From Herbaspirillum sp. alder98 (GTDB taxonomy: Bacteria; Pseudomonadota; Gammaproteobacteria; Burkholderiales; Burkholderiaceae_D), in contig NZ_JAIUCY010000001.1 in assembly GCF_020179755.1 (NCBI RefSeq), positions 682,001 through 746,000 on the forward strand: a stretch of 64,000 nt of DNA, in the 5' to 3' direction. Shown here one piece after another: positions 8,527-16,225 of this stretch; within the stretch, counting starts at the first letter, position 1; each line of letters opens with the position of its first letter. The notes under the pieces were generated by a model that ran no database searches, was not told the origin of the DNA, and worked only from the letters and a program-made list of their open reading frames with translations. The translations under genes were made by a program, and so were the position numbers.

Positions 8527-9921
8527 TCAAGCGGCCGGCGGCGCCACGGCATGCTCCAGCCTGGTCCGGACGAATCCGATGTGTTCGCGCAGCACATAGA
8601 ACTGGTCGGCGAAGGCCAGCGGCATCTTCATGCGATTGACCGCGGCCTCGATCTCGTCCAACCGTTGCAGGGTCTCCGCCTGCTCGCTGGCGCTGTCGCG
8701 CGCCAGTCCGCGCTCAAGCGCGATGAGCTCGCCATACCAGCGATAGATGCGGGAACGGATGCGCCAGCCGTACAGCATCGGCACCAGCCGGATCCCCGGG
8801 ATCAACAGCAGTATCACCGGCAGCACGATGACCAGCGCCCGGTCCACCAGGCTGGCCAGCCAGAACGGCAAGGTACGGTAGACAAAGGTCTTGCCTGACT
8901 TGTAGTAGCGCGCCGCATCGTCGCTGATCCGGTACTCGTGCTCCAGCGGCGCCGGAAATTCGCCGGCCTTCTGCATCACGCTGGCCTTGCCATGCACCTC
9001 GTGGGCGGCTTCGATCAGCAGGTCCGACAACGCCGGATGCAAATCATCGCGCGCCACCAGTTCGGCCGTCGGCGCGACCAGCTTGGTATCGCGTGCGGGC
9101 AGGTTGCGCGCCAGGTCGAACACCCCCATGGGCATGTTCAGGGCATTGAGATAGCGAAAGCGTCGGACATAGGCCTCGGCCTGGGTGAAATCGAGCAGCC
9201 GCACACCGGGCGCGCGCAGCAGGCGGCCCATGGTGGCCAGCGAGACCGAGTCGCCCATCAGGAAGGCGGCGTCGATCTTGCCGGACGTCAGCGCCTGGGC
9301 GGTCTCGTCGCCACCGAGATTGAGCAGCTCGGTATGCGCGCCCGGCTCCACCCCGTTGGCCTTCAACAAGCTCGCCGCCAGGACGCTGGAGCCGCTGCCG
9401 GCGCCACCGATGGCGATGCGCTTGCCGGCCAGTTCCGACAATTGCCGCAGTGGCGGCGATGGCCGCCCGTCCTCGCGCGGTACGCTGCGGTAATACACCG
9501 TCACCGGCACATACGAGATGCTGCCCAGCGACACCAGGGCGTCGCTGCCCTTGACGCTGTCGGCCAGCCCGCCCTGCACGAAACCGACGTCCACATCCTG
9601 GTCGGGATCGGCCAGGCGCTTGAGATTGTCGAGCGAGCCGCCGGTCTCGACCAGATTGAGCTTGATCCCATCGCGCGCCAGGATGGTCCGGTAACGTTCG
9701 GCCACGCGCCAGAAATTGCTGTCGGCGGGACCTGCGGCGATGGTGATGGACGACGGCGGCGCCGGCCGGATCAGCCAGATCGCCAGCCAGGCGCCGACCA
9801 GCACCAACAAGACGAACGGCCCGAAACTGACGGCCAGGTCACGCCACGAGATGGCGACGAAGCGGGCCTTGATGCGTTGCGCAGAGGGCTTGTAGGCGGA
9901 GAATTTTTTATCGTTTGGCAT
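8527..9921 (-). CDS. TAXI-family TRAP-type solute receptor with membrane anchors
   Basis: The product is 464 residues. A cytoplasmic basic N-terminus precedes one transmembrane helix (~residues 30-50, FGPFVLLVLVGAWLAIWLI). Next is a periplasmic type 2 binding-protein domain of the TAXI/NMT1 kind (SITIAAGPADSNFWRVAERY; VDVGFVQGG; RIAIGGAGSGSSVLAASLL). A second hydrophobic segment (ALVIVLPVILLLIPGI) and a charged helical C-terminal tail follow. This anchored form differs from ordinary secreted TAXI receptors and is widespread in proteobacteria, usually without TRAP permease genes beside it, as here. The ligand is unknown; a sensing or scaffold role is possible. Confidence 0.8.
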   Translation of the reverse strand: MPNDKKFSAYKPSAQRIKARFVAISWRDLAVSFGPFVLLVLVGAWLAIWLIRPAPPSSITIAAGPADSNFWRVAERYRTILARDGIKLNLVETGGSLDNLKRLADPDQDVDVGFVQGGLADSVKGSDALVSLGSISYVPVTVYYRSVPREDGRPSPPLRQLSELAGKRIAIGGAGSGSSVLAASLLKANGVEPGAHTELLNLGGDETAQALTSGKIDAAFLMGDSVSLATMGRLLRAPGVRLLDFTQAEAYVRRFRYLNALNMPMGVFDLARNLPARDTKLVAPTAELVARDDLHPALSDLLIEAAHEVHGKASVMQKAGEFPAPLEHEYRISDDAARYYKSGKTFVYRTLPFWLASLVDRALVIVLPVILLLIPGIRLVPMLYGWRIRSRIYRWYGELIALERGLARDSASEQAETLQRLDEIEAAVNRMKMPLAFADQFYVLREHIGFVRTRLEHAVAPPAA

Positions 9922-9965
9922 GCGCCTATTCTACCTGCGACGCACCGGTACCAGCTTCAGTGCGA

Positions 9966-10033
9966 AAGACGCCGGGCCCTGGATTTCGTCAGGGCGGCGA
10001 AGAAACTTCTTCACTTTGTCGCCCTGGCGTCTT
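9966..10033. repeat. Structured palindromic element downstream of cynS
   Basis: Outer arms AAGACGCC (9966-9973) and GGCGTCTT (10026-10033) enclose a hairpin (GCCCTG...CAGGGC, 9976-9995) and a small GAAG/CTTC stem. It sits immediately after the cyanase gene and probably ends that operon. Its core resembles other palindromic elements in this window at 13822, 26836 and 42947. Confidence 0.5.
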
Positions 10034-10041
10034 CCACGACC

Positions 10042-10485
10042 TTAATACGTCTTGTAGGGCAGGAACTTCCCCGACAACATCACGTTGACCCGGTCGCCGT
10101 TGGGATCGGCCTGGCGCTGGATATCCATCTTGAAGTCGATCGCGCTCATGATGCCGTCGCCGAACTCTTCATGGATCAGTTCCTTGATGGTGCTGCCGTA
10201 GACGCTGACGATCTCGTACCAGCGATAGATCAATGGATCGGTCGGCACCGGCGTGGGCAGCGAACCCTTGTAGGGCACGATCTGCAGCCACAACGTCTCT
10301 TCGTCGGTCAGCGCAAACAGTTCCTGCGCCACCGCGGCCTGGCGCGCGGTCAGGGTCATCTGCCCCAGCATGGCGGCGGTGGTCCACTCCTTGCTCTGGC
10401 CGATGCTCTCGGCGATTTGCGCCCAGCTCAGCTTGTTGCTGACCTTGGCGGCGATGATCTTCTGGGTGACTTGATTGCGGTCCAT
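10042..10485 (-). CDS. cynS: Cyanase (cyanate hydratase)
   Basis: The product is 147 residues. It catalyses the bicarbonate-dependent breakdown of cyanate to ammonia and CO2. An N-terminal helical domain (LSWAQIAESIGQSKEWTTAAMLGQ) is followed by the highly conserved catalytic domain. The Arg/Glu/Ser triad is visible as R88 and E91 in YRWYEIVSVYG and S114 in DGIMSAIDF, corresponding to R96/E99/S122 of the E. coli decamer. The start at 10485 is fixed by homology and by AAGGAGA upstream; longer frames would run into the ATPase gene. It is the last gene of the importer operon 13669-10042, so cyanate import and detoxification are coupled, also giving nitrogen. Confidence 0.95.
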   Translation of the reverse strand: MDRNQVTQKIIAAKVSNKLSWAQIAESIGQSKEWTTAAMLGQMTLTARQAAVAQELFALTDEETLWLQIVPYKGSLPTPVPTDPLIYRWYEIVSVYGSTIKELIHEEFGDGIMSAIDFKMDIQRQADPNGDRVNVMLSGKFLPYKTY

Positions 10486-10534
10486 GCTGCTCTCCTTGAA
10501 TGGGACGGTGATACGACAGTGATGTGGATAAAAC

Positions 10535-11434
10535 TCAGGCCGCTGCCTGCGCGCCTGGCGGTAAAGCGGGTTCGAGTCCTGGCCGGACCACCCGCGTGAC
10601 GGGCACGGCCGCGCCATCCGCCTGCGCCGCCTGGATCTGCCTGGAACGGTGCACCAGAAAATCGACCAGGTGATTGCGGATGCGATAGAACTGCGGGTCG
10701 TGATGCATCGATTCCCGCGTGCGGGTCTTGGGCATGGTGTTGATCACCATCTCGGCGATGCAGGCACGCGGTCCGTTCGACATCAGCAGGATCTTGTCGG
10801 CCAGCAGGATCGCTTCGTCGACATCGTGCGTGATCATGAACACGGTCTGGTGCGTGGCGCCGCAGATCTTCAGCAATTCGTCCTGCACCACGCCGCGCGT
10901 GAGGGCATCGAGCGCGCCGAACGGCTCATCCATCAACAGCATCTTGGGCTCGATCGCAAACGCCCGGGCGATCCCTACCCGCTGCTTCATGCCCCCCGAC
11001 AGCTCGGACGGCTTCTTGTGCTCGGCCCCCTTCAGGCCGACCATCTCGATGAAGCGCCGCGCCTGCTGCTCGGCCTTGTCGCGCGGCCACTGCGGCCAGC
11101 GCGAGCGCACCGCGAATACCACATTGCCCAGCACCGAGAACCAGGGCATCAGCGCGTGGCTCTGGAACACCACACCCCGGTCCAGGCTCGGCCCCTTGAC
11201 CTCGCGGCCGTCCATGATGACCACCCCGCCGCTGGCCGCTTCCAGCCCTGCCAGCACATTGAGGATGGTGGTCTTGCCACAGCCCGAATGGCCGATCACG
11301 CACACGAACTCGCCACGCTGCAGGCCGAACGACACGTGCTCGAAGACCGGCGGCGCGTCGGGCGCGTAGTGCTTGCTGAGACCTTCGACGCTCAGGAATG
11401 CCTTTTCCATGGGCGCGCTTGCTTCATTCGACAT
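10535..11434 (-). CDS. Cyanate/nitrate-type ABC transporter ATP-binding protein
   Basis: The product is 299 residues of the NrtD/SsuB/TauB ATPase type. Walker A is GHSGCGKTT, signature [15 protein letters not shown], Walker [13 protein letters not shown] and switch His in ITHDVDEA. The region after the ATPase core ([29 protein letters not shown]) is characteristic of nitrate/cyanate importers. It overlaps the permease gene by 11 bases, is 49 bases from cynS, and shares their strand. By context it is the CynD/NrtD component; the cynS link favours cyanate as substrate, though nitrate cannot be excluded. Confidence 0.9.
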   Translation of the reverse strand: MSNEASAPMEKAFLSVEGLSKHYAPDAPPVFEHVSFGLQRGEFVCVIGHSGCGKTTILNVLAGLEAASGGVVIMDGREVKGPSLDRGVVFQSHALMPWFSVLGNVVFAVRSRWPQWPRDKAEQQARRFIEMVGLKGAEHKKPSELSGGMKQRVGIARAFAIEPKMLLMDEPFGALDALTRGVVQDELLKICGATHQTVFMITHDVDEAILLADKILLMSNGPRACIAEMVINTMPKTRTRESMHHDPQFYRIRNHLVDFLVHRSRQIQAAQADGAAVPVTRVVRPGLEPALPPGAQAAA

Positions 11435-12272
11435 AGGTCACCCATTTCTGCAGGCGCGCGAAGATCAGGTCGAGCACCATGCCGGTGGCGCCGATGACCA
11501 GGATCGCGAAGATCACGCTGGTCAGCGACAGGTTGTTCCATTCGTTCCAGACGAAGTAGCCGATGCCGGTGCCGCCCACCAGCATCTCGGCGGCCACGAT
11601 CACCAGCCAGGCGATGCCCATCGAAATGCGCATCCCGGTCAGGATGGTCGGCGCGGCCGCCGGCAGGATCACCAGGAAGGCGCGCCGCAAGGGCCCGACT
11701 TCCAGCGTCCTGGCGACGTTGAGCCAGTCGCGCCGCACCGAGGCCACGCCGAAGGCGGTGTTCATCAGCATCGGCCATACCGAGCAGATGAAGATGACGA
11801 ACACGCCCGACACCGACGAATCCTTGATGGTGTAGAGCGCCAGCGGCATCCAGGCCAGCGGCGAGATCGGCTTGAGGATCTGGATGAAGGGATTGAGGGC
11901 GCGCTGCATCAGCGGCGACATGCCCAGCAGGAAGCCCAGCGGAATCGCCACCAGCGCCGCGATGCCAAACCCCAGCCCGACCCGTCCCAGCGAATGCCCG
12001 AGCTGTATCCCGATGCCCTTGTCGTTGGGACCGTTGTCATAGAACGGGTTGGACAATTCGCGCACGATGGTCTGGCCCATCTGCGCCAGCCCGGGAAAGC
12101 CGTCGCTCTTGGCCGCGCCGCCGCTCTTGCCCATCAGCTTGGCGTATTCGTCCTGGGCGCCGCCGGCGGCGCTTTCGCGCGGCAGGGTCGCCAGGTGCCA
12201 CACTGCCAGCAGGCACGCCAGCAGCACCAGCGAGATGAGTGCGGCGCGCCAGCCGGTCCGGTCGGGCTTCAT
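11424..12272 (-). CDS. Cyanate/nitrate-type ABC transporter permease
   Basis: The product is 282 residues of the binding-protein-dependent permease family (NrtB/CynB). A signal-anchor helix at the N-terminus ([18 protein letters not shown]) is followed by a ~70-residue periplasmic loop, then five or so helices. The EAA-like loop ([28 protein letters not shown]) should contact the ATPase. ATG 12272 shares one base with the stop of the upstream binding-protein gene (TGATG) and has AAGAGGA upstream, so translation is probably coupled. The end overlaps the ATPase gene by 11 bases. Confidence 0.9.
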   Translation of the reverse strand: MKPDRTGWRAALISLVLLACLLAVWHLATLPRESAAGGAQDEYAKLMGKSGGAAKSDGFPGLAQMGQTIVRELSNPFYDNGPNDKGIGIQLGHSLGRVGLGFGIAALVAIPLGFLLGMSPLMQRALNPFIQILKPISPLAWMPLALYTIKDSSVSGVFVIFICSVWPMLMNTAFGVASVRRDWLNVARTLEVGPLRRAFLVILPAAAPTILTGMRISMGIAWLVIVAAEMLVGGTGIGYFVWNEWNNLSLTSVIFAILVIGATGMVLDLIFARLQKWVTYVE

Positions 12273-13669
12273 CAACTGGTCCTCTTGATGGCGAAGCTGT
12301 TGGCGTAGGCCTCGGCGCGGTCGGCATCGAACTCGCGTCCCATGATCGAATACTTGCGATAGGCGCCCGCGGGCACTGGCTGGCCCAGCTCCTTCATGTG
12401 CTTCTTGGCGTCGGTCAGCAGCAGCACCCGTTCAGCGATGCCCTTGTAGTCGACGTCACCCTTGATATAGCCCCAGCGCTTCATCTGCGACAGGATCCAG
12501 ACCGCCATCGAATCCCACGGCACCGGATCGAAGTCGGCCCGTCCCGGCACATTCTTGACGTTGCCCAGGCCATCGGCAAAGCGGCCGGTCAGCACCTGCT
12601 CGACCACCGTCTCGGGCTGGTTCAGGTAAGCCGCCGGCGAAATCACCTTGGCCACCAGCGAGCGATTGGCCGGGTCGCGCGCCATGGCCGCCGCCGTCAG
12701 CACCGAGCGGAACAAGGCGGCGAAGGTATTCGGGTTCTGCCTGACGAATTCTTCGGAAGTGCCGAAGGCGCAGCAGGGATGGCCGTCCCAGATTTCCTTG
12801 GATAGCAGGTGGATGAAGCCGACCTCGTCGTAGACCGCACGCTGGTTGAACGGGTCCGGCCCGAGGAAACCGTCGATATTGCCGGCCCGCAGGTTGGCCA
12901 CCATCTCGGGCGGCGGCGTGACGCGGATCTGCACGTCGCGATCGGGGTCCAGTCCGTGCTCGGCCAGGTAATAGCGCAGCAGGAAGTTGTGCATCGAATA
13001 CTCGAACGGCACCGCAAACTTGAAGCCCTTCCACTGCTTCGGATCGCGCTTGTCCTTGTGCTTGACGTGCAGCGTGATGGCCTGGCCGTTGATGTTCTGG
13101 ATGGTTGCGATGCGCATCTGCGTGGGGTTGCTGCCCACGCCCATCGACATGGCCAGCGGCATCGGCGACAGGAAGTGCGAGGCGTCGTGTTCCTTGTTGA
13201 TCATCTTGTCGCGGATCAGGGCCCAGCCAGCCGTCTTGTTGAGCGAGACGTTGAGCCCCTCCTTGCGATAGAAGCCCAGCGGATCGGCCATGATCAGCGG
13301 CGCGGCGCAGGTGATGGCGATGAAGCCGATCTTGAGGTCCTTCTTTTCCAGCGCGCCATTCTTTTCCTGCGCCATCGCCTGCAAGGCCCCCAGCGGCAAC
13401 ACGCTGGCGATGGCCGCGCGGGCGGTGTTCTTGCCGACCGCGCGCAGGAAATCGCGACGCTGCGACAACCGTGGGAACAAGGCGCGCATGAGCGATTCCT
13501 CGATCACGTCCTCGGTCAGGGTCTCGACCTGCCGGCCCCGCTGCAGGCGCTGCGCCTCGCTGTCGGCATCGTGCTGGCGCTGGCTGCCATGACGACCGCA
13601 TGAGCAGCCCTGGCCGGCGCCATCGGCGTCATAGGTATGAAAGACGTTGTGTTCTGGTGCTTTCGGCAT
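12272..13669 (-). CDS. Cyanate/nitrate-type ABC transporter substrate-binding protein (NrtA/CmpA family)
   Basis: The product is 465 residues. The binding domain (LKIGFIAITCAAPLIMADPLGFYRKEGL...) belongs to the NrtA/CmpA family that binds nitrate, bicarbonate or cyanate. A twin-arginine signal (SQRRDFLRAV, ~residues 69-78) lies after an unusual ~60-residue hydrophilic leader containing CSCGRH and SQ motifs. I recall similar CxCG leaders in betaproteobacterial and pseudomonad relatives. Two starts are plausible: ATG 13669 with GGGGGAA upstream, and the internal ATG 13489 just before the Tat signal with GAGGAA upstream. It is first in the operon with permease, ATPase and cynS. The promoter region carries a 7-4-7 palindrome at 13770-13787. 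Confidence 0.88.
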   Translation of the reverse strand: MPKAPEHNVFHTYDADGAGQGCSCGRHGSQRQHDADSEAQRLQRGRQVETLTEDVIEESLMRALFPRLSQRRDFLRAVGKNTARAAIASVLPLGALQAMAQEKNGALEKKDLKIGFIAITCAAPLIMADPLGFYRKEGLNVSLNKTAGWALIRDKMINKEHDASHFLSPMPLAMSMGVGSNPTQMRIATIQNINGQAITLHVKHKDKRDPKQWKGFKFAVPFEYSMHNFLLRYYLAEHGLDPDRDVQIRVTPPPEMVANLRAGNIDGFLGPDPFNQRAVYDEVGFIHLLSKEIWDGHPCCAFGTSEEFVRQNPNTFAALFRSVLTAAAMARDPANRSLVAKVISPAAYLNQPETVVEQVLTGRFADGLGNVKNVPGRADFDPVPWDSMAVWILSQMKRWGYIKGDVDYKGIAERVLLLTDAKKHMKELGQPVPAGAYRKYSIMGREFDADRAEAYANSFAIKRTS

Positions 13670-13769
13670 GATTCCCCCGTTTGGTGAGTTTGAGGTGCGT
13701 GTGCGACACCGGTACTCCCCTGCAAGGGTTTTGCCAGCCGGGCCATGACGTCATCGTGTGACGACGGCC

Positions 13770-13787
13770 TGTAGTGATTGCACTACA
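13770..13787. promoter_or_regulatory. 7-4-7 palindrome, candidate operator of the cyanate operon
   Basis: TGTAGTG-ATTG-CACTACA is a perfect inverted repeat about 100 bases upstream of the binding-protein start at 13669. A TGACGTCA palindrome (13747-13754) lies beside it. Size and position suit a dimeric LuxR-type regulator such as the response regulator encoded next door. Confidence 0.45.
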
Positions 13788-13821
13788 AAATCCCGCGCCG
13801 TCGCTCTATCAGACCGCCGTC

Positions 13822-13841
13822 GTCCTGACGAAAGTCAGGAC
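13822..13841. repeat. REP-like palindrome (8-4-8)
   Basis: GTCCTGAC-GAAA-GTCAGGAC, followed by CCCAGCG, lies between the response regulator stop and the cyanate operon promoter. Related palindromes occur at 26836-26875 and 42947-42972. It probably also acts as terminator for the two-component genes. Confidence 0.5.
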
Positions 13842-13911
13842 CCAGCGTCGTTCAACGTATGTCGAATGCGCCCCGATAGCCACTGGCCCCGGCCTGTGCC
13901 GGGACGACGCG

Positions 13912-14565
13912 CTACACCGGCATCAACTGATGCCTGACCGCATACATGGCGATACCGACATCGTTTGACGCCCCGGTCTTTTCCAGGATGCGGCTGCGAT
14001 AGGTGCTCACCGTATTGGGGCTCAGCCCCAGTTGATCGGCGATCTCCTTGACGCTGCGACCGGCCGCGATCAGGCTGAACACCTGGTATTCGCGATGCGA
14101 CAGGCTTTCGTGCGCGGCCGGCTGTTCGGCCGCCGAGCGTGCGCCCAGGCGCGAGGCCAGCGTCTCGGCCATCTGCGGGCTGACATAGATGCCGCCGCCG
14201 GCGGCCTTGCGGATGGCCGCCACCAGTTGCTCGGTGTCGGCGCTCTTGTTGACGTAACCGGCCGCGCCCAGCTTGTAGCAGCGCGCCGCGTACTGTTTTT
14301 CGGGATAGGTCGACAGCATCAGCACCGGCAGGCGCGGCATCTCCTGCTTGATCTGGCGCAGCACGTCCAGCCCGTCCTGCACGGGAATGGCGATATCCAG
14401 CAGCACCAGGTCGATGGCTTCGACCCGGGCCTTCTGCAACACCTCCGGACCGCTGGCGCATTCGGCCGCCACCTCGATGTCGGGGGTATCGGCCAGGATC
14501 TGCTTCAAGCCCTCGCGCACGATGCGATGGTCGTCGCAGAGGAGGATGCGAATGGTGTCGTTCAT
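13912..14565 (-). CDS. LuxR/NarL-family response regulator
   Basis: The product is 217 residues. The receiver domain has acidic pair D11-D12, phospho-acceptor D57 (LVLLDIAIP), and conserved Ser/Lys positions (LSTYPEK, NKS). The C-terminal NarL-type helix-turn-helix (LSHREYQVFSLIAAGRSVKEIADQLGLSPNTVSTYRSRI) is complete. Its ATG overlaps the kinase stop by four bases (ATGA), so the two form one unit. It lies upstream of, and on the same strand as, the cyanate importer operon, whose promoter region carries a suitable palindrome. That regulatory link is inference. Confidence 0.92.
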   Translation of the reverse strand: MNDTIRILLCDDHRIVREGLKQILADTPDIEVAAECASGPEVLQKARVEAIDLVLLDIAIPVQDGLDVLRQIKQEMPRLPVLMLSTYPEKQYAARCYKLGAAGYVNKSADTEQLVAAIRKAAGGGIYVSPQMAETLASRLGARSAAEQPAAHESLSHREYQVFSLIAAGRSVKEIADQLGLSPNTVSTYRSRILEKTGASNDVGIAMYAVRHQLMPV

Positions 14566-15734
14566 GACGGCTCCCGGCTGGGGCGTAACGGCAGGCGCAG
14601 GCAGACCAGCGTACCCGGCATGCCCGCCATGTCGTGTGCTGGTGCAAAGCGCGCACCAGCGATGCTCAATGCGCCACCGAAGTGCATGGCGCGCTCGCGC
14701 ATGCCCATGACGCCATACGACGTCGCCGCCGCCAGCGCATCGCCGCTGGCGCCCACGCCATTGTCCTCGACTTCCATCACCAGTTCGGCCGGGGTCAGCA
14801 TCACGGCAATGCGAACCCGGGTGGCGCGTGCATGCCGCGCCACGTTGGACAGCATTTCCTGGAAGATACGGAATGCGGCGGTAGCCTGGGCGCCGACCGG
14901 CACGAAGGCTTGCGGGGCGATATCGAAATTCACCTCGCAGGGCAACTCGGTGGCTTCCGAGAACTCCTGCACCTGCCATTCGAGGGCCGCGATCAAGCCC
15001 TGGTGATCGAGAATGCTGGGCCGCAGGTCGGTGATGATGCGTCCGACGTTGTCGACTGCCGTCTCGATGAGGCGGTTCATCGTGGCGCACTTGCGGGCCA
15101 CCGGCTCAATCTCCCTGACCCGGCTGGCCATCCAGTTCACGTCCAGCTTCAGGGCCACCAGCAGGCTCCCCAGTTCGTCATGGATTTCACGCGCGATGCG
15201 GGTGCGCTCGTCTTCGCGCACCGAATGCGCATGGGCCGACAACTGACGCACCTGGCGCAACGCGGCCGACAGTTCGCGGGTGCGTTCGGCCACCCGCTGC
15301 TCCAGTTCGGCCTTGGCGCGCTGCAACTGCTCTTCGGCCAGGCGCCGCTTGGAGATATCGCTGAAGGTGATCACCGCCCCGCGCACCTGGCCGCCGTCGA
15401 CGATCTGGTGCGACGAATATTCGGTGGCAAAGTAACTGCCGTCGGCGCGCCAGAACACTTCCTGGTCGACCCGGCACGATTCACCGTTGCGATAGGCCTT
15501 GAGGATCGGGCACTCGTGCTCGGGGTAATGACCGCCATGCTCGTGACTGTGATGCACCAGTTCGTGCATGTTCATGCCCAGCACCTGCTCCACCGCATAG
15601 CCCAGCATGTTGGCACCGGCCCGATTGATGAAGGTGCAACGGCCTTCAAGGTCGATGCCGTAGATGCCTTCGCCGGTGGAATCGAGAAGGAGGGTCAGCT
15701 TGTCGCGTAGAAGGTCGCTTTCGACGATGTCCAT
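14562..15734 (-). CDS. Cytoplasmic PAS sensor histidine kinase (NarX/DegS-like HisKA_3)
   Basis: The product is 390 residues with no membrane segment. An N-terminal PAS domain (~10-130) contains a His-rich stretch HELVHHSHEHGGHYPEHECPI seen in a family of PAS kinases. A coiled coil (~135-170) precedes a HisKA_3 dimerisation domain with H185 in AREIHDELGS. The C-terminal HATPase_c has N-box-like VARHARATRVRI and G-box VEDNGVGASG. A TTG at 15776 would add 14 residues; ATG 15734 is preferred as the first standard codon, though its ribosome site is weak. It is co-transcribed with the response regulator, and divergent from hipBA, whose operators reach to ~75 bases of this start. Confidence 0.88.
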   Translation of the reverse strand: MDIVESDLLRDKLTLLLDSTGEGIYGIDLEGRCTFINRAGANMLGYAVEQVLGMNMHELVHHSHEHGGHYPEHECPILKAYRNGESCRVDQEVFWRADGSYFATEYSSHQIVDGGQVRGAVITFSDISKRRLAEEQLQRAKAELEQRVAERTRELSAALRQVRQLSAHAHSVREDERTRIAREIHDELGSLLVALKLDVNWMASRVREIEPVARKCATMNRLIETAVDNVGRIITDLRPSILDHQGLIAALEWQVQEFSEATELPCEVNFDIAPQAFVPVGAQATAAFRIFQEMLSNVARHARATRVRIAVMLTPAELVMEVEDNGVGASGDALAAATSYGVMGMRERAMHFGGALSIAGARFAPAHDMAGMPGTLVCLRLPLRPSREPS

Positions 15735-15807
15735 CGGGCCGGTGTCGGGTCGGGAAATGAACGAGAAATGCTGCAAGGGCCATGCCAGGGAGGCATGTTC
15801 AACATCA

Positions 15808-15911
15808 AAAATACACTACATATGTTGTATTTTCTAAATACATCATAAAAGCTGTATTTGCAATTTACAACATATAGGATGTATATTGAGATTACATCTT
15901 TAAAACTGTAA
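15808..15911. promoter_or_regulatory. Four-operator array upstream of hipBA, 27-bp phasing
   Basis: Four copies of TACA-N10-TGTA occur with TACA starting at 15812, 15839, 15866 and 15893, exactly 27 bases apart. The matching TGTA half-sites start at 15826, 15853, 15880 and 15907. The first two sites have longer perfect arms (AAAATACA...TGTATTTT; AAATACA...TGTATTT). The region is AT-rich against a GC-rich genome and abuts hipB. The E. coli hipBA promoter is also governed by four HipB operators (TATCC-N8-GGATA), so this is most simply the HipB-binding array. It may also affect the divergent kinase gene. Confidence 0.75.
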
Positions 15912-15922
15912 AACACATCACT

Positions 15923-16225
15923 ATGGACTATCCGGTCAAGACTCAGCAGCAATTGAAGCCTTTGCTGGTCGGCTTTCGCAAGCGCGCCGGCAAGTCGCAA
16001 GCCGAGGTTGCTGCATTGCTGGGAATCAGCCAGCAAAGCTACGCCAGAATCGAGGCCAATCCGACCGCCACCAACCTCGGCCGGTTGATCACGATTCTCA
16101 GACTGCTGGATGTGGAGGTCGTACTCGCACAGAAAAATGACGGGACACCCGCGCCAGTTCAGTCACCAAAAAATCCGGCTCCGCCGAAGCTGGTCCCGCC
16201 ATCGGGCACGAAGCAATCATGGTGA
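15923..16225 (+). CDS. hipB: HipB-like antitoxin / transcriptional repressor
   Basis: The product is 100 residues. An XRE-type helix-turn-helix occupies ~10-65 (LLVGFRKRAGKSQAEVAALLGISQQSYARIEANP, then a helical region LGRLITILRLLDVEVVL). A Pro/Lys-rich C-terminal tail (~75-100) resembles the flexible tail of HipB proteins. It should bind DNA at the four upstream operators and neutralise HipA. No Shine-Dalgarno is visible: the ATG follows closely on the last operator (TGTAAAACACATCACT), so the message may be leaderless or very short-leadered. It overlaps hipA by 7 bases, as expected for a coupled pair. Confidence 0.88.
   Translation: MDYPVKTQQQLKPLLVGFRKRAGKSQAEVAALLGISQQSYARIEANPTATNLGRLITILRLLDVEVVLAQKNDGTPAPVQSPKNPAPPKLVPPSGTKQSW

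Noticed and set aside
15695..16036. 113-residue minus-strand frame across the hip promoter
   Set aside because: It overlaps the four operators and both the hipB and kinase starts, has no ribosome site and no known domain.
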